Source: Algiphilus sp. (GTDB lineage: Bacteria > Pseudomonadota > Gammaproteobacteria > Nevskiales > Nevskiaceae). From it: 20,534 bases of DNA. Below, piece after piece: positions 8,491 to 17,445 of the stretch (within the stretch, counting starts at the first letter, position 1; every line of letters begins with the position of its first letter). The stretch is from contig NZ_JAGLEJ010000056.1 in the NCBI RefSeq assembly GCF_023145115.1, positions 1-20,534 of the forward strand, in the 5' to 3' direction. The notes under the pieces are model-generated. The model worked only from the letters and a program-made list of their open reading frames with translations, did not search any database and had not been told where the DNA came from. The position numbers and the translations under genes are program-made.

Positions 8491-9255
8491 TCAGATGGGC
8501 GCGTGCGCGATGCCGCCGTCCACGGTGATCTCGGTGCCGGTCATGTAGCTGCCGGCGTCGCTCGCCAGCAGCAGCAGCGGGCCGTCGAGTTCCTCCATTG
8601 TGCCGAGTCGCTTCATGGGGATGGTCCTGGTGTAGCGCTGACCGGATTCGGTGGCGAAGTAGTCCGCGTTGAGCGCGGTGAGGAACCAGCCCGGGCAGAG
8701 CGCGTTGACGCGGATGTCGTTGCGCACCAGCTCGATGGCCATGCTGCGGGTCAGCTGGATGACGCCGGTCTTGGAGACGTTGTAGGCCACCTTCAGCGCG
8801 CCGGTGCGCAGCCCGTAGATCGAGGCGACGTTGACCATGACGCCGGGGGTGCCGTGCGCCACCCAGTGCCGCGCGGCCTCGCGCGCCATGCGCCATGCGC
8901 CGTTGAGGTTGGTATCGACCACGCGCTGCCAGTCGTCCTCGTCGGTGTCGAGGAACTTCTTGGGCTCGCCTGCGATGCCGGCATTGTTGATGAGCACGTC
9001 GAAGCCGCCGTCGGCCGACAGCGCGCTCATGGCCTGCTGCACGCCGTCAGGGTCGGTGACGTCCAGCGTCAGCGCGCGGGCGCTGCCGCCGGCGTCGTTG
9101 ATGGCGGCCACCTGCTCGGCGAGCTGTTCCTGCCGGCGCGCGGCGAGCACCACCGCCGCCCCGGCATCGGCCAGCACGCGGGCGAAATGGGCGCCGAGGC
9201 CGCTGGAGGCGCCGGTGACCAGCGCGGTCTTGCCGTCGAGGCGGAATGCGGGCAT
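8491..9255 (-). CDS. short-chain dehydrogenase/reductase, LvaD-like
   Basis: The 254-residue protein is a classical SDR. It has the cofactor loop TGASSGLG (14-21), NNAG (90-93), catalytic Ser145 in NVASIYG, and the Y158-x-x-x-K162 pair in YNVSK. Arg40/Arg41 after the second beta strand, with no acidic residue there, favour NADP(H). Such enzymes interconvert alcohols and ketones. In the levulinate pathway LvaD reduces the 4-keto to a 4-hydroxy group, and the same chemistry is plausible here. It lies 21 bases after the acyl-CoA dehydrogenase and 26 bases before the ligase, so the three are co-transcribed. The alternative is a 3-hydroxyacyl-CoA dehydrogenase of beta-oxidation; the sequence does not decide. 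Confidence 0.9.
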   Translation of the reverse strand: MPAFRLDGKTALVTGASSGLGAHFARVLADAGAAVVLAARRQEQLAEQVAAINDAGGSARALTLDVTDPDGVQQAMSALSADGGFDVLINNAGIAGEPKKFLDTDEDDWQRVVDTNLNGAWRMAREAARHWVAHGTPGVMVNVASIYGLRTGALKVAYNVSKTGVIQLTRSMAIELVRNDIRVNALCPGWFLTALNADYFATESGQRYTRTIPMKRLGTMEELDGPLLLLASDAGSYMTGTEITVDGGIAHAPI

Positions 9256-9276
9256 GCAGTGGGCTCCCGGTAGGGG

Positions 9277-10440
<1,164 letters not shown>

Positions 10441-10458
10441 GCGGGGCTCCGGGGGCGA

Positions 10459-11544
10459 TCAGAAGGTGCGTTCGTCGATGATGTCGCGGGCCATGTCGAG
10501 CAGCCCGTCGGCGAGATCGCCGAGAGTGGCGTACTGCGGGTCCCGGGTGCCGCCGTTGTGCCAGCGCGCGCACAGCTGCTGGAAGATGACCGCGGTCTTG
10601 AAGGTGGCCAGCGCGCGGTGGAAGCGGAAGTCGGAGAGATCGCGACCGGTGGCGCGCGCGTAGCGCTGCGCGGCGTCCTCGCGGCTGGGGAAGCCGGGCT
10701 GGTCGGTGGGCATCTGCGCCATCCGATGCATGCACTCGGGATCGCCGGGGCGCACCCAGTAGGACAGCAGCGTGGCGAGGTCGAACAGGCCGTCGCCGCG
10801 CGTGCCCTGGTCCCAGTCCACCAGCGCCACCGGTTCCAGCGTCTTCGGGTCCAGCAGCAGGTTGTCGAGCTTGAAGTCGTTGTGGATCAGCGAGGCCGGG
10901 CCGTCCGGCACGCGGTGGGCGTCGAGCCACTCGCCGACCCGCTCGATGCGCTTGCGCGTGGCCTCGGTGCCCCAGCCCTCGATGGCCAGGTTGGCGCGCT
11001 TGCGCCAGCCGCGCACGGCGCGTTCGAGAAAGCCGTCGGGCTTGCCGAGATCGTCGAGGTCCACGGCGGCCGGCTCGACCCGGTGCAGCTCGGCGAGGCG
11101 GTCCACCAGCATCGCGCCCAGCTGCTCGCCCACGGCCGGGTCACCGGCGTGCTCGGTCGGCAGCTCGCTGCGGCAGGAGATGCCGCGCCGGAACTCGGTG
11201 ATCTGGAAGGGCGCGCCCAGCACCCCGTCGTCCTCGCACAGGTGCAGCGCACGCGGCGCCAGCGGGTACTGCTCGTGCAGGCGCGAGAGGATCTTCGACT
11301 CGCGCCCCATGTCGTAGGCGCCCGGCGGCAGCGGGCCCATGGGCGGGCGGCGCAGCACGGCCTCGCCGCCGTCGATGCGCACCAGGTAGTTGAGATTGGC
11401 GAAGCCGCCGGCGAACTGGCGCGGCGCCGGGTCGGTCTCCAGCTGCATGCCGCGCTCGGCGAGATAGGCGGCCAGCCGGTCCCAGTCCTGGGCCACGGTG
11501 TCCGCCTCCGGGCGCAGCAGCGTCGCGAGGAACGGGTCGGTCAT
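10459..11544 (-). CDS. APH-type phosphotransferase, LvaA / ACAD11 kinase-domain type
   Basis: The 361-residue protein is an aminoglycoside-phosphotransferase-fold kinase. It carries a nucleotide loop around FAGGFANLNYLV (44-55), a strand with VLRRPP (63-68) where the usual lysine is Arg, the catalytic loop H221-N-D223-x-x-x-x-N228, and the metal-binding D243-W-D245. This subfamily, always near acyl-CoA dehydrogenases, phosphorylates the hydroxyl of 4-hydroxyacyl-CoA rather than antibiotics. I start at ATG 11544 because AGGGAGA lies about 10 bases upstream; an in-frame ATG at 11595 would run into the promoter region. It is the first gene of the operon, and the promoter must lie between here and the divergent TetR gene. 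It is not evidence of antibiotic resistance. Confidence 0.88.
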   Translation of the reverse strand: MTDPFLATLLRPEADTVAQDWDRLAAYLAERGMQLETDPAPRQFAGGFANLNYLVRIDGGEAVLRRPPMGPLPPGAYDMGRESKILSRLHEQYPLAPRALHLCEDDGVLGAPFQITEFRRGISCRSELPTEHAGDPAVGEQLGAMLVDRLAELHRVEPAAVDLDDLGKPDGFLERAVRGWRKRANLAIEGWGTEATRKRIERVGEWLDAHRVPDGPASLIHNDFKLDNLLLDPKTLEPVALVDWDQGTRGDGLFDLATLLSYWVRPGDPECMHRMAQMPTDQPGFPSREDAAQRYARATGRDLSDFRFHRALATFKTAVIFQQLCARWHNGGTRDPQYATLGDLADGLLDMARDIIDERTF

Positions 11545-11609
11545 CGAGCGGGGTCTCCCTGTCGCATGGTCGGCGCGCGACGGCGTCGCCATCACTTGCT
11601 TGTCGCCAA

Positions 11610-11627
11610 CTAGTAAATGAATACTAG
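11610..11627. promoter_or_regulatory. dyad between operon and TetR gene, candidate operator
   Basis: CTAGT-N8-ACTAG is an 18-bp inverted repeat in the only AT-rich patch of the spacer between the divergent phosphotransferase and TetR genes. It lies 65 bases from the operon start and 24 bases from the regulator start. Position, symmetry and size suit a TetR-dimer site that would repress both directions until an acyl-CoA-like ligand binds. The A/T-rich centre (AAATGAAT) could overlap a -10 element. Confidence 0.45.
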
Positions 11628-11651
11628 GGCAGCTACCGGCGCGGGTAAACC

Positions 11652-12284
11652 ATGCAAAGTGGCAGGACGCAACGACGCACGCAGGAAGAACGCACCGCGC
11701 TGTCGGATCGCCGCATGCTCGATGCGGCGGTATCGCTGCTGGTCGAGGCGGGCATGGCCGGCACCACGCTGGCGGCCATCGGCGAGCGTTCCGGCTACTC
11801 GCGCGGGCTGGTGACGCATCGTTTCGGCTCCAAGGCCGGCCTGTTCGCCCACGTGCACGACACCGTGATGGCGGACTGGATCGCGCGCGTGCACGAGGCG
11901 GTGGGCGAGGCGGTCGGGCTGGATGCGCTGCAGCGCGTGGTCGATGCGCTCTACGGCTTCATCGCCGAGGCACCCGACGAGATCCGCGCCATGTACCTGC
12001 TGCGCTACGCCAGCATCGACCCGTCGGCCGAGTTCCGCGCCAGCGTGGCGCGCGCGCATCTCGCGCAGCGCCGCGATGTGCAGCGCTGGATCGCCGCCGG
12101 GCAGTGCGATGGCGGCATCGATCCGTCGATGGATGCGGCCGAGGTCGCCGAGCTGTTCTGTGCCTGCGTCGACGGCGTCATCTATCGCTGGCTGGTGACT
12201 CCGGACATTCCGGTGCGCTCGCTGCACGAGCTGCTCAAGCAGCAGGTCGATACGGCCCTGCGGGTCCGGGCAGCATCGGGCTGA
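11652..12284 (+). CDS. TetR/AcrR-family regulator of the adjacent acyl-CoA operon
   Basis: The 210-residue protein has an N-terminal TetR helix-turn-helix: RMLDAAVSLLVEAGMAGTTLAAIGERSGYSRGLVTHRFGSKAGLFAHV, residues about 20-67. A helical ligand-binding and dimerisation domain fills the rest. It is divergent from the four-gene operon with a 107-base spacer holding a dyad, so it very likely controls that operon and itself. TetR proteins near acyl-CoA genes usually respond to acyl-CoA or the free acid. The levulinate operon of P. putida instead uses a sigma-54-dependent activator, so control here would be different. The Shine-Dalgarno sequence before ATG 11652 is weak. The C-terminus ends 57 bases before the convergent isomerase-like gene. 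Confidence 0.88.
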   Translation: MQSGRTQRRTQEERTALSDRRMLDAAVSLLVEAGMAGTTLAAIGERSGYSRGLVTHRFGSKAGLFAHVHDTVMADWIARVHEAVGEAVGLDALQRVVDALYGFIAEAPDEIRAMYLLRYASIDPSAEFRASVARAHLAQRRDVQRWIAAGQCDGGIDPSMDAAEVAELFCACVDGVIYRWLVTPDIPVRSLHELLKQQVDTALRVRAASG

Positions 12285-12341
12285 CCGCGCCTGCACGCGT
12301 GTTCCGGAGGGGCAGCGCTTGCCGGATGGGCCCGGTCGCGG

Positions 12342-12941
12342 TCAGCGGCCGGCCTCAAGGGCCTCCTGCACGAAGTCGAGCCGATCCTGACCCCAGAACA
12401 TCTCGTCGTTGACGAAGATCGCCGGCAAGCCGAAGAGGCCGCGTTCCACGGCGGCAGCGGTCGCCTCCTTCAGGCGTGTCTTCACCGTCTCGTCCGCGGC
12501 GATCGCAAGGAGCGCATCGGGGTCGAACCGGTGCCTTTCCAGCGTTTGGCGCAGAACACTCCCGTCGCCCAGGTCGCGGGACTCGACCCACATGCCCGAG
12601 AACAACGCCGCCATCAGTTCCGGAAAGCGCTCGCGCTGCTGATGCTGCACGCCGGTGGCCATGCGCATCAGCGTGAGCGTATTGATCGGGAAGTGCGGAT
12701 TGAATGCCAGCGGCACGCGGTACCGGTGAGCAAAGCGTTCCAGATCGCGCGTCATGTAGGCGGCCTTGGCCGCGTTCGTCATCGGCGAGGCATTGCCCGT
12801 GGCCTGGAAGATGCCCCCCAGTAGTACGGGGTGATAGACAAGCTCCGCGTCGTTGTCGCGCGCCATCCCCGGGAGCCGGGTCCAGGCGAGATACGCGGTC
12901 GGGCTGCCGAAGTCGAAGTAGAAATCGATGCGCTGGGGCAT
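12342..12941 (-). CDS. DsbA-fold isomerase, 2-hydroxychromene-2-carboxylate isomerase-like
   Basis: This 199-residue protein has the thioredoxin/DsbA fold of the kappa-GST and HCCA-isomerase family. YFDFGSPTAYLAW (8-20) carries Ser13 in the place of the CxxC of true oxidoreductases, equivalent to the catalytic Ser of NahD. The end RGLFGLPAIFVNDEMFWGQDRLDFVQEAL holds the cis-proline and the W-G-x-D-R-L signature. NahD uses glutathione for an aromatic-ring isomerisation, but no other naphthalene genes are present, so the substrate is unknown. I start at ATG 12941, four bases after the upstream SDR stop; the longer frame would overlap that gene. Close spacing implies translational coupling and a shared role. 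Confidence 0.82.
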   Translation of the reverse strand: MPQRIDFYFDFGSPTAYLAWTRLPGMARDNDAELVYHPVLLGGIFQATGNASPMTNAAKAAYMTRDLERFAHRYRVPLAFNPHFPINTLTLMRMATGVQHQQRERFPELMAALFSGMWVESRDLGDGSVLRQTLERHRFDPDALLAIAADETVKTRLKEATAAAVERGLFGLPAIFVNDEMFWGQDRLDFVQEALEAGR

Positions 12942-12945
12942 GGCG

Positions 12946-13689
12946 TCACCACGTTTCCATGTAGGGACGCAGGTCCATCTCGAAGGTCCATGCGTCGCGC
13001 GGCTGACAGTGGATCCGCCAGTAGTTCTCCGCAATGTGCGCAGGTTGGAGGACCCCGTCCCTGGGCATGCGCTCGGCGTAGAGCTCCGGCATGTTCTGGC
13101 GGATAAAGCCGGTATCGACCGGGCCGTCGATCACGATGTGCGCGACGTGGATATTCTGCGGCCCCAGCTCGCGAGCCATGCTCTGCGCCAGCGCGCGCGG
13201 TGCCGCCTTGGCGCCGGCGAAGGCGGCGAACCCGGGTGCACCGCGAAGACTCGCAGTCGCGCCGGTGAACAGGATGGTGCCGCGTCCGCGATCGACCATG
13301 CGCCGCGAAACCTCGCGCGCGCTGAGGAACCCGGCGAAGGCAGCCATCTCCCAGATCTTGAAGTACTTGCGCGCGGTTTCCTCGAGGATCGAGCTGGGTA
13401 CGTTGGCGCCGATGTTGAACACCAGCACTTCGACCGGGCCGATTTCGCTCTCGATACGCTCGACAAGCGCTTCGACATCCGCCTCCTTGCGGGCGTCGCA
13501 GCTGCAGGCGACCGCATGACCGCCTTCGGATCGGATCTGCGAGACGAGGGCATCGAGCTTGCTTGCATCGCGGCGCGTCACGCACGACACGTAGCCCTCG
13601 TCGGCGAATCGCCGTGCGATTGCGGCGCCGTTGCCGTCGCCGGCGCCCACGATGAGCGCTACGGGCGACGGGGCGGAATCAGTGGGCAT
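12946..13689 (-). CDS. atypical SDR with Phe in place of the catalytic Tyr
   Basis: The 247-residue protein has SDR structure. The glycine motif GAGDGNG is at 15-21, and FNIGA (91-95) replaces NNAG. The active-site region ASLRGAPGFAAFAGAK has Phe157 where the Tyr of Y-x-x-x-K belongs, with Lys161 kept. The IDGPVDTGF C-terminal motif is also present. Without the Tyr hydroxyl, standard hydride-transfer chemistry should be impaired. Related FAxAK proteins are, as far as I recall, a recurring SDR branch whose reaction is undefined. AGGAG lies close upstream of ATG 13689. It begins a two-gene minus-strand unit with the isomerase-like gene and is divergent from a TetR gene across a palindrome. Confidence 0.85.
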   Translation of the reverse strand: MPTDSAPSPVALIVGAGDGNGAAIARRFADEGYVSCVTRRDASKLDALVSQIRSEGGHAVACSCDARKEADVEALVERIESEIGPVEVLVFNIGANVPSSILEETARKYFKIWEMAAFAGFLSAREVSRRMVDRGRGTILFTGATASLRGAPGFAAFAGAKAAPRALAQSMARELGPQNIHVAHIVIDGPVDTGFIRQNMPELYAERMPRDGVLQPAHIAENYWRIHCQPRDAWTFEMDLRPYMETW

Positions 13690-13744
13690 GGACGGCTCCT
13701 GTTTGCTCCCGCATCACTGGCGAGGGTCGGCTGCCGCGGAATGA

Positions 13745-13774
13745 ATAACGACCGTGATTGATAACGAACGTTAT
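13745..13774. promoter_or_regulatory. ATAACG repeat and palindrome, candidate TetR operator
   Basis: ATAACG-AA-CGTTAT (13761-13774) is a perfect palindrome with a 2-base centre. A further ATAACG copy lies at 13745-13750, 16 bases upstream in the same direction. The set sits between the divergent SDR (start 13689) and TetR (13812) genes, where it could control both. AACG-NN-CGTT-like symmetry is common among TetR operators. Confidence 0.55.
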
Positions 13775-13811
13775 GCTGCGGTTCCGAGCATGTCAACGAC
13801 GGGTGCCCGCA

Positions 13812-14387
13812 GTGCGCTACTCCCCGGAACAGAAGACCAGGAACCGCGAGCGCATCCTTGATGCAGCCGGTGCGCTCATCAAGTTGCGCGGCTTTGCTGC
13901 CACCGGTGTCGATGCGTTGATGGCGGCATCGGGGCTCACCGCGGGTGCCTTCTATTCCAATTTCCGGTCGAAGGCGGAATTCCTGGGCGCGCTGGTCGAT
14001 CGCGAAATGGGGAGCTCGGTGTTGCGCTTCGAGGTTGCGTCAGTGGCTGAGGCCAAGGCCTGCTTTGCTGCCTATCTCAGCCGGGCTCATGTCGAGCAGC
14101 CGGAGCAGGGCTGCATCCTTCCGGCACTGAGCGCAGAGGTTGCGCGCTCGGACGAGACCGTGCGCGGAGCCTTCGAGAGGCGCTTGTTGGAAGTGCACGC
14201 CGGGACTGTGCGGCAAACCCGGGACGAAGCGCTGGCCTGGTCGCTGCTCGCCCAGGCGGTGGGTGGTGTCATGCTCGCGCGGGCGGCGCAATCGCCGGAT
14301 ACGCGCCGGAGCATTCTCAAGAGCCTGCGCACCTGCATCGACGAAGCGATAGACGCACACGAAAGCCGAACCGGTAGCAACACGTAG
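13812..14387 (+). CDS. TetR-family regulator
   Basis: About 191 residues, starting MRYSPEQKTRNRERILDAA. The helix-turn-helix is clear: residues about 10-55, GFAATGVDALMAASGLTAGAFYSNFRSKAEFLGALV. A helical C-terminal domain follows, ending TRRSILKSLRTCIDEAI. The start is uncertain: GTG 13812 gives the N-terminus usual in this subfamily, whereas TTG 13758 or ATG 13773 would place the candidate operator inside or at the start of the coding sequence. It is divergent from the SDR/isomerase pair and 38 bases upstream of the crotonase on the same strand, so it probably controls all of them. The ligand is unknown. Confidence 0.85.
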   Translation: MRYSPEQKTRNRERILDAAGALIKLRGFAATGVDALMAASGLTAGAFYSNFRSKAEFLGALVDREMGSSVLRFEVASVAEAKACFAAYLSRAHVEQPEQGCILPALSAEVARSDETVRGAFERRLLEVHAGTVRQTRDEALAWSLLAQAVGGVMLARAAQSPDTRRSILKSLRTCIDEAIDAHESRTGSNT

Positions 14388-14425
14388 CGATACCTCAGCC
14401 GGAACCCGCGAAGGAGACCGCACCC

Positions 14426-15205
14426 ATGTCGCATATCGAAACCACCGTCGAGGGTCATGTCCTCGCGATCAAGGTCAATCGCCCCGACAAGCTCAACGCG
14501 CTTTCACCGGAGATGTACAGCGATCTCTCGCTGGCGCTGGGTCGACTCGACCGCGAACCGGAGCTGCGCGTCGGCCTGCTCCATGCCGAGGGCAAGCACT
14601 TCAGCTCGGGCGTGGAGCTCGACAGGTGGGCGCCGATGTTCGCCAGGGGCGAGGGCTTCCCCTGCCCGGAGGGCGGCATCGACCCCTTCGCGCTGTCCGG
14701 ACCGCGCTGCTCGAAGCCGGTCGTCATGGCGGTGCAGGGCTACTGCTATACCTGGGGCGTGGAGATCATGCTCAACACCGACGTGCGCATCGCGGCGGAC
14801 GACACGCGCTTCGCGCTGCTCGAGGTCAAGCGCGGCATCTACCCGTGCGGTGGCGCCACGCTGCGCCTCCCGGAGCAGATGGGCTGGGCCAACGCCCAGC
14901 GCTATCTGCTGACCGGCGATGCCTGGAGCGCCGCCGAGGCGCTGCGCACCGGCCTCGTGCAGGAGGTCGTCACGCCCGGCGAGCAGTTGCGCGCGGCGCG
15001 TGCCGTGGCCGAGCGCATGGCCGCCGCGGCGCCGCTGGGCGTGCGGGCGATCCTGCGCTCGACGCGCCAGGCGCGGGTCGACGGTGAGGCGGTCGCGGCG
15101 GCGCATGTCTTCGACGACATGCCGGCGGTGATGGCCAGCGAGGACGCGAAGGAGGGCGTGCAGTCCTTCGTCGAGCGGCGCGACGCGGTGTTCAAGGGCA
15201 GGTAG
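14426..15205 (+). CDS. enoyl-CoA hydratase/isomerase (crotonase) family protein
   Basis: The 259-residue protein is a typical crotonase. HFSSGVELD and the YTWGVEIML region form the oxyanion hole and CoA pocket, and FALLEVKRGIYPCGGATLRLP holds the first catalytic glutamate position of enoyl-CoA hydratase. The usual second glutamate after RLP is not obvious, since LPEQMGWANA replaces the common sequence. Isomerase, hydrolase or other crotonase reactions are therefore as likely as hydration. AAGGAGA precedes ATG 14426. It follows the TetR gene by 38 bases and may work with the divergent SDR and isomerase-like proteins in breakdown of a CoA-linked compound. Confidence 0.88.
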   Translation: MSHIETTVEGHVLAIKVNRPDKLNALSPEMYSDLSLALGRLDREPELRVGLLHAEGKHFSSGVELDRWAPMFARGEGFPCPEGGIDPFALSGPRCSKPVVMAVQGYCYTWGVEIMLNTDVRIAADDTRFALLEVKRGIYPCGGATLRLPEQMGWANAQRYLLTGDAWSAAEALRTGLVQEVVTPGEQLRAARAVAERMAAAAPLGVRAILRSTRQARVDGEAVAAAHVFDDMPAVMASEDAKEGVQSFVERRDAVFKGR

Positions 15206-15221
15206 GGTCCGGCGCCGCGCG

Positions 15222-15252
15222 TCGTGTCATGTGGGGGAATCGCGGGACACGA
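15222..15252. repeat. 7-bp inverted repeat in spacer
   Basis: TCGTGTC and GACACGA face each other across 17 bases between the crotonase stop and the OmpA-domain gene. It could be a weak terminator or an operator; there is no T-run. Confidence 0.25.
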
Positions 15253-15303
15253 TCCGGATGGCGCGGCGGGTAGGGTGGAGGCCACGCCCGCCGACGAGAA
15301 CCC

Positions 15304-16605
15304 ATGATGCGCTGGTGCGAGTTCTTTTCCTCCTCGCGGTCTCTGCTGCTGCCGATGGCCCTGATCGCGGGGCTCATGGCGCCCGCGCTCGCGCAGGCAG
15401 CAGGCGAGCACTATTCGGACGGTCATGGTGGCGAGGTCTTCTTCCCGATGGGTGCAGTGTCCTTCGCCGACGAGGTCTCGCGCTTCGACGCGGGCGATCC
15501 GGCCGCCGACGACGCGCAGTACTCCGAGGCGGAGCGCGCGCTCGACGCGCCGCGCTACGCGGAGGACAAGGACGATTTCGTGACCCTCGGCTGTGCCGGC
15601 GGGCTTGTGCTGCGCTTCACCGACAACCAGCTGATCGACGTGCCCGGGCCGGATCTGTACGTCTTCGAGATCGGCCCGGATACCGAGCCCACCGCGCTGG
15701 CCGTCTCCGCAGATGGGGAGGCCTGGACGCGCGTCGGCACCATCGCCGGCGGCAAGGCGGAGATCGACCTGGCCCCGTACGTGGGCGCGGATGACCAGTT
15801 CCGCTTGGTGAAGCTGGTCGACCTCAAGCAGGCATGCGACAGCGGCACCCCGGGCGCGGATGTCGACGCCGTCGGGGCCATCGGGTCGGCCACCAGCATC
15901 GCTCTGGACAGCGCGGTGCTCTTCGACTCCGGAGCGCACCGGCTCAAGCCCGGGGCCTTCGAGGCGCTCGACACGGTGATCGCGGAAATCGGTGATCCGG
16001 CCTCCAGTCGGGTGGAGGTCGCCGGCCATACCGACGGCGTTGGCGATGCGCGGGACAACCTCGCGCTTTCCCGCAGGCGTGCCCGGGCCGTCGCCGACTA
16101 TCTCGTGGAGAACGGCGACTTCGCGGTGGACGCGGTGACGACGCGGGCCTTTGGTGAGACCCGTCCGGTGGCCGACAACGACACCGTCGAGGGGCGCGCC
16201 CGCAATCGTCGCGTGGAGTTGACGGTGAGCAGCACGCGAACGGCCGAGGCCGGGCCGGCCGAGGTCGAGATCCTCGGCGTCTGGGGCGGTACGAGCGGGC
16301 GTAGCGCTGACCGCGTCGTGGAGCTGCGCCGCGAGGGCGACCGCATTCGCGGCGACTATGACTTCGACGGCAGCCGCGTGCTCGGCGCGTTCACCGATGC
16401 GACGACTTTCGAGGGCTTCTGGATCAAGAAGCGCTCCGGGCAGAAGTGCGACAGCGCCAGGGACGGCAGCCATTACTGGGGCCATCTGCGCCTGGAGTTC
16501 GGTGGACCGGCGCGGAACCGCTTCGATGGCCTCTGGCGCTACTGCGGCAGCGACGAGGACGATTGGAGCCCGAAGGGCTGGCGCAACATCGAGCGCCTGC
16601 TCTGA
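15304..16605 (+). CDS. secreted envelope protein with an internal OmpA-like domain
   Basis: The 433-residue protein has three parts after a signal peptide (cleavage after AQA, about residue 32). Residues 35-190 form a beta-rich domain with DDFVTLGCAGGLVLRF, PGPDLYVFEIG and VSADGEAWTRVG, ending in DVDAVGAIGS, as in some exported surface proteins. Residues about 198-310 are an OmpA-like peptidoglycan-binding domain with H242-T-D244-G, LALSRRRARAVADYL and RARNRRVEL. Residues 318-433 form a third domain rich in G-x-W and F-x-G-x-W (ILGVWGGTSG, FEGFWI, FDGLWRYC). OmpA domains are usually C-terminal, so this placement is unusual. It probably anchors to the cell wall in the periplasm. The ribosome-binding site is weak. 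Confidence 0.8.
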   Translation: MMRWCEFFSSSRSLLLPMALIAGLMAPALAQAAGEHYSDGHGGEVFFPMGAVSFADEVSRFDAGDPAADDAQYSEAERALDAPRYAEDKDDFVTLGCAGGLVLRFTDNQLIDVPGPDLYVFEIGPDTEPTALAVSADGEAWTRVGTIAGGKAEIDLAPYVGADDQFRLVKLVDLKQACDSGTPGADVDAVGAIGSATSIALDSAVLFDSGAHRLKPGAFEALDTVIAEIGDPASSRVEVAGHTDGVGDARDNLALSRRRARAVADYLVENGDFAVDAVTTRAFGETRPVADNDTVEGRARNRRVELTVSSTRTAEAGPAEVEILGVWGGTSGRSADRVVELRREGDRIRGDYDFDGSRVLGAFTDATTFEGFWIKKRSGQKCDSARDGSHYWGHLRLEFGGPARNRFDGLWRYCGSDEDDWSPKGWRNIERLL

Positions 16606-16698
16606 TCCGCGCCCGGTGTCGTCGCCCGGCAGGGCCTTTGAATCGGCCCGCGGCGATCTGTCACGCTGCGCGTGAGTAGTGTCGAGACGGGGCGCCTT

Positions 16699-17445
16699 AT
16701 GAGCCACGGATTGCGCAGGACCGGATGGAGTGCGCTGGCAGCGAGCGCGGCGATGGCGCTCGTCGCGGGCTGCGGCGGAAGCGATGGGGGCGGTGACGGC
16801 AGCCGCAGCATTGCACTCGACTTCACCGCCGAGGATGCGCCGGACGCCCGGGGATGGGAGGCCGGATTCGCGGATTACGCGGCCGAGCAGGACGCGATAA
16901 TGGAGTTCGAATCGGGACACGAGCCACTGCCGGGCGCGCTGGCGGGCGAGGGTCACGGCCTGCTGGTGGGCGCGACCAACCGCTCCGACGATGTCTTCAT
17001 GTACTGGACCGGGCCGGTGCAGAACCTGGCGCCGGAAACCTCGTACTCGGTGCGCTTCACGGTGGAGTTCGCCACCGACTCGCCGGCGGGCTGCGCCGGC
17101 ATCGGCGGGCCGCCCGGCGAGGCGGTACGGGTCAAGAGCGGCATCACCACGGTCAGGCCCGAGGCGGAGCTGGTGGGCGGCGACTGGCGCATGAACATCG
17201 ACAAGGGCAACCAGTCCACTGGTGGCACCGACGCCATCCTGATCGGCAACGTGGCCAACGGTGAATCTGGCTGCAGCGCAGGTGAGCGCGTGTGGGCGCT
17301 GAAGACGCTGCAGAGCGACGGCGCCTTCGTCCTCAACACCGATGCCGACGGCGCGGCCTGGCTCACCGTGGGCACCGACTCCGGCTTCGAGGGACGCACC
17401 GAGCTCTACTACACGCGCATCGAGGCAGTGCTGGAGCCGCGTTAG
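16699..17445 (+). CDS. small lipoprotein of unknown function
   Basis: About 248 residues. The N-terminus MSHGLRRTGWSALAASAAMALVAGC is a lipoprotein signal with lipobox L-V-A-G-C (Cys at about residue 25), followed by a Gly/Asp/Ser linker. The rest is a beta-rich domain without a family I can name: YAAEQDAIMEFESGHEPLPGAL, VFMYWTGPVQNLAPETSYSVRFTVEFATD, and paired cysteines near CAGIGG and SGCSAG. The phrase about cores interacting with solute (ETSYSVRFTV) is like fibronectin/carbohydrate-binding modules, but that is a guess. A GTG at 16672 would add nine residues before the signal. The stop codon overlaps that of the convergent AraC gene. Confidence 0.75.
   Translation: MSHGLRRTGWSALAASAAMALVAGCGGSDGGGDGSRSIALDFTAEDAPDARGWEAGFADYAAEQDAIMEFESGHEPLPGALAGEGHGLLVGATNRSDDVFMYWTGPVQNLAPETSYSVRFTVEFATDSPAGCAGIGGPPGEAVRVKSGITTVRPEAELVGGDWRMNIDKGNQSTGGTDAILIGNVANGESGCSAGERVWALKTLQSDGAFVLNTDADGAAWLTVGTDSGFEGRTELYYTRIEAVLEPR

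Noticed and set aside
10459..11544. aminoglycoside resistance gene
   Set aside because: The fold is shared, but the operon partners and the dehydrogenase next door identify the hydroxyacyl-CoA kinase branch.
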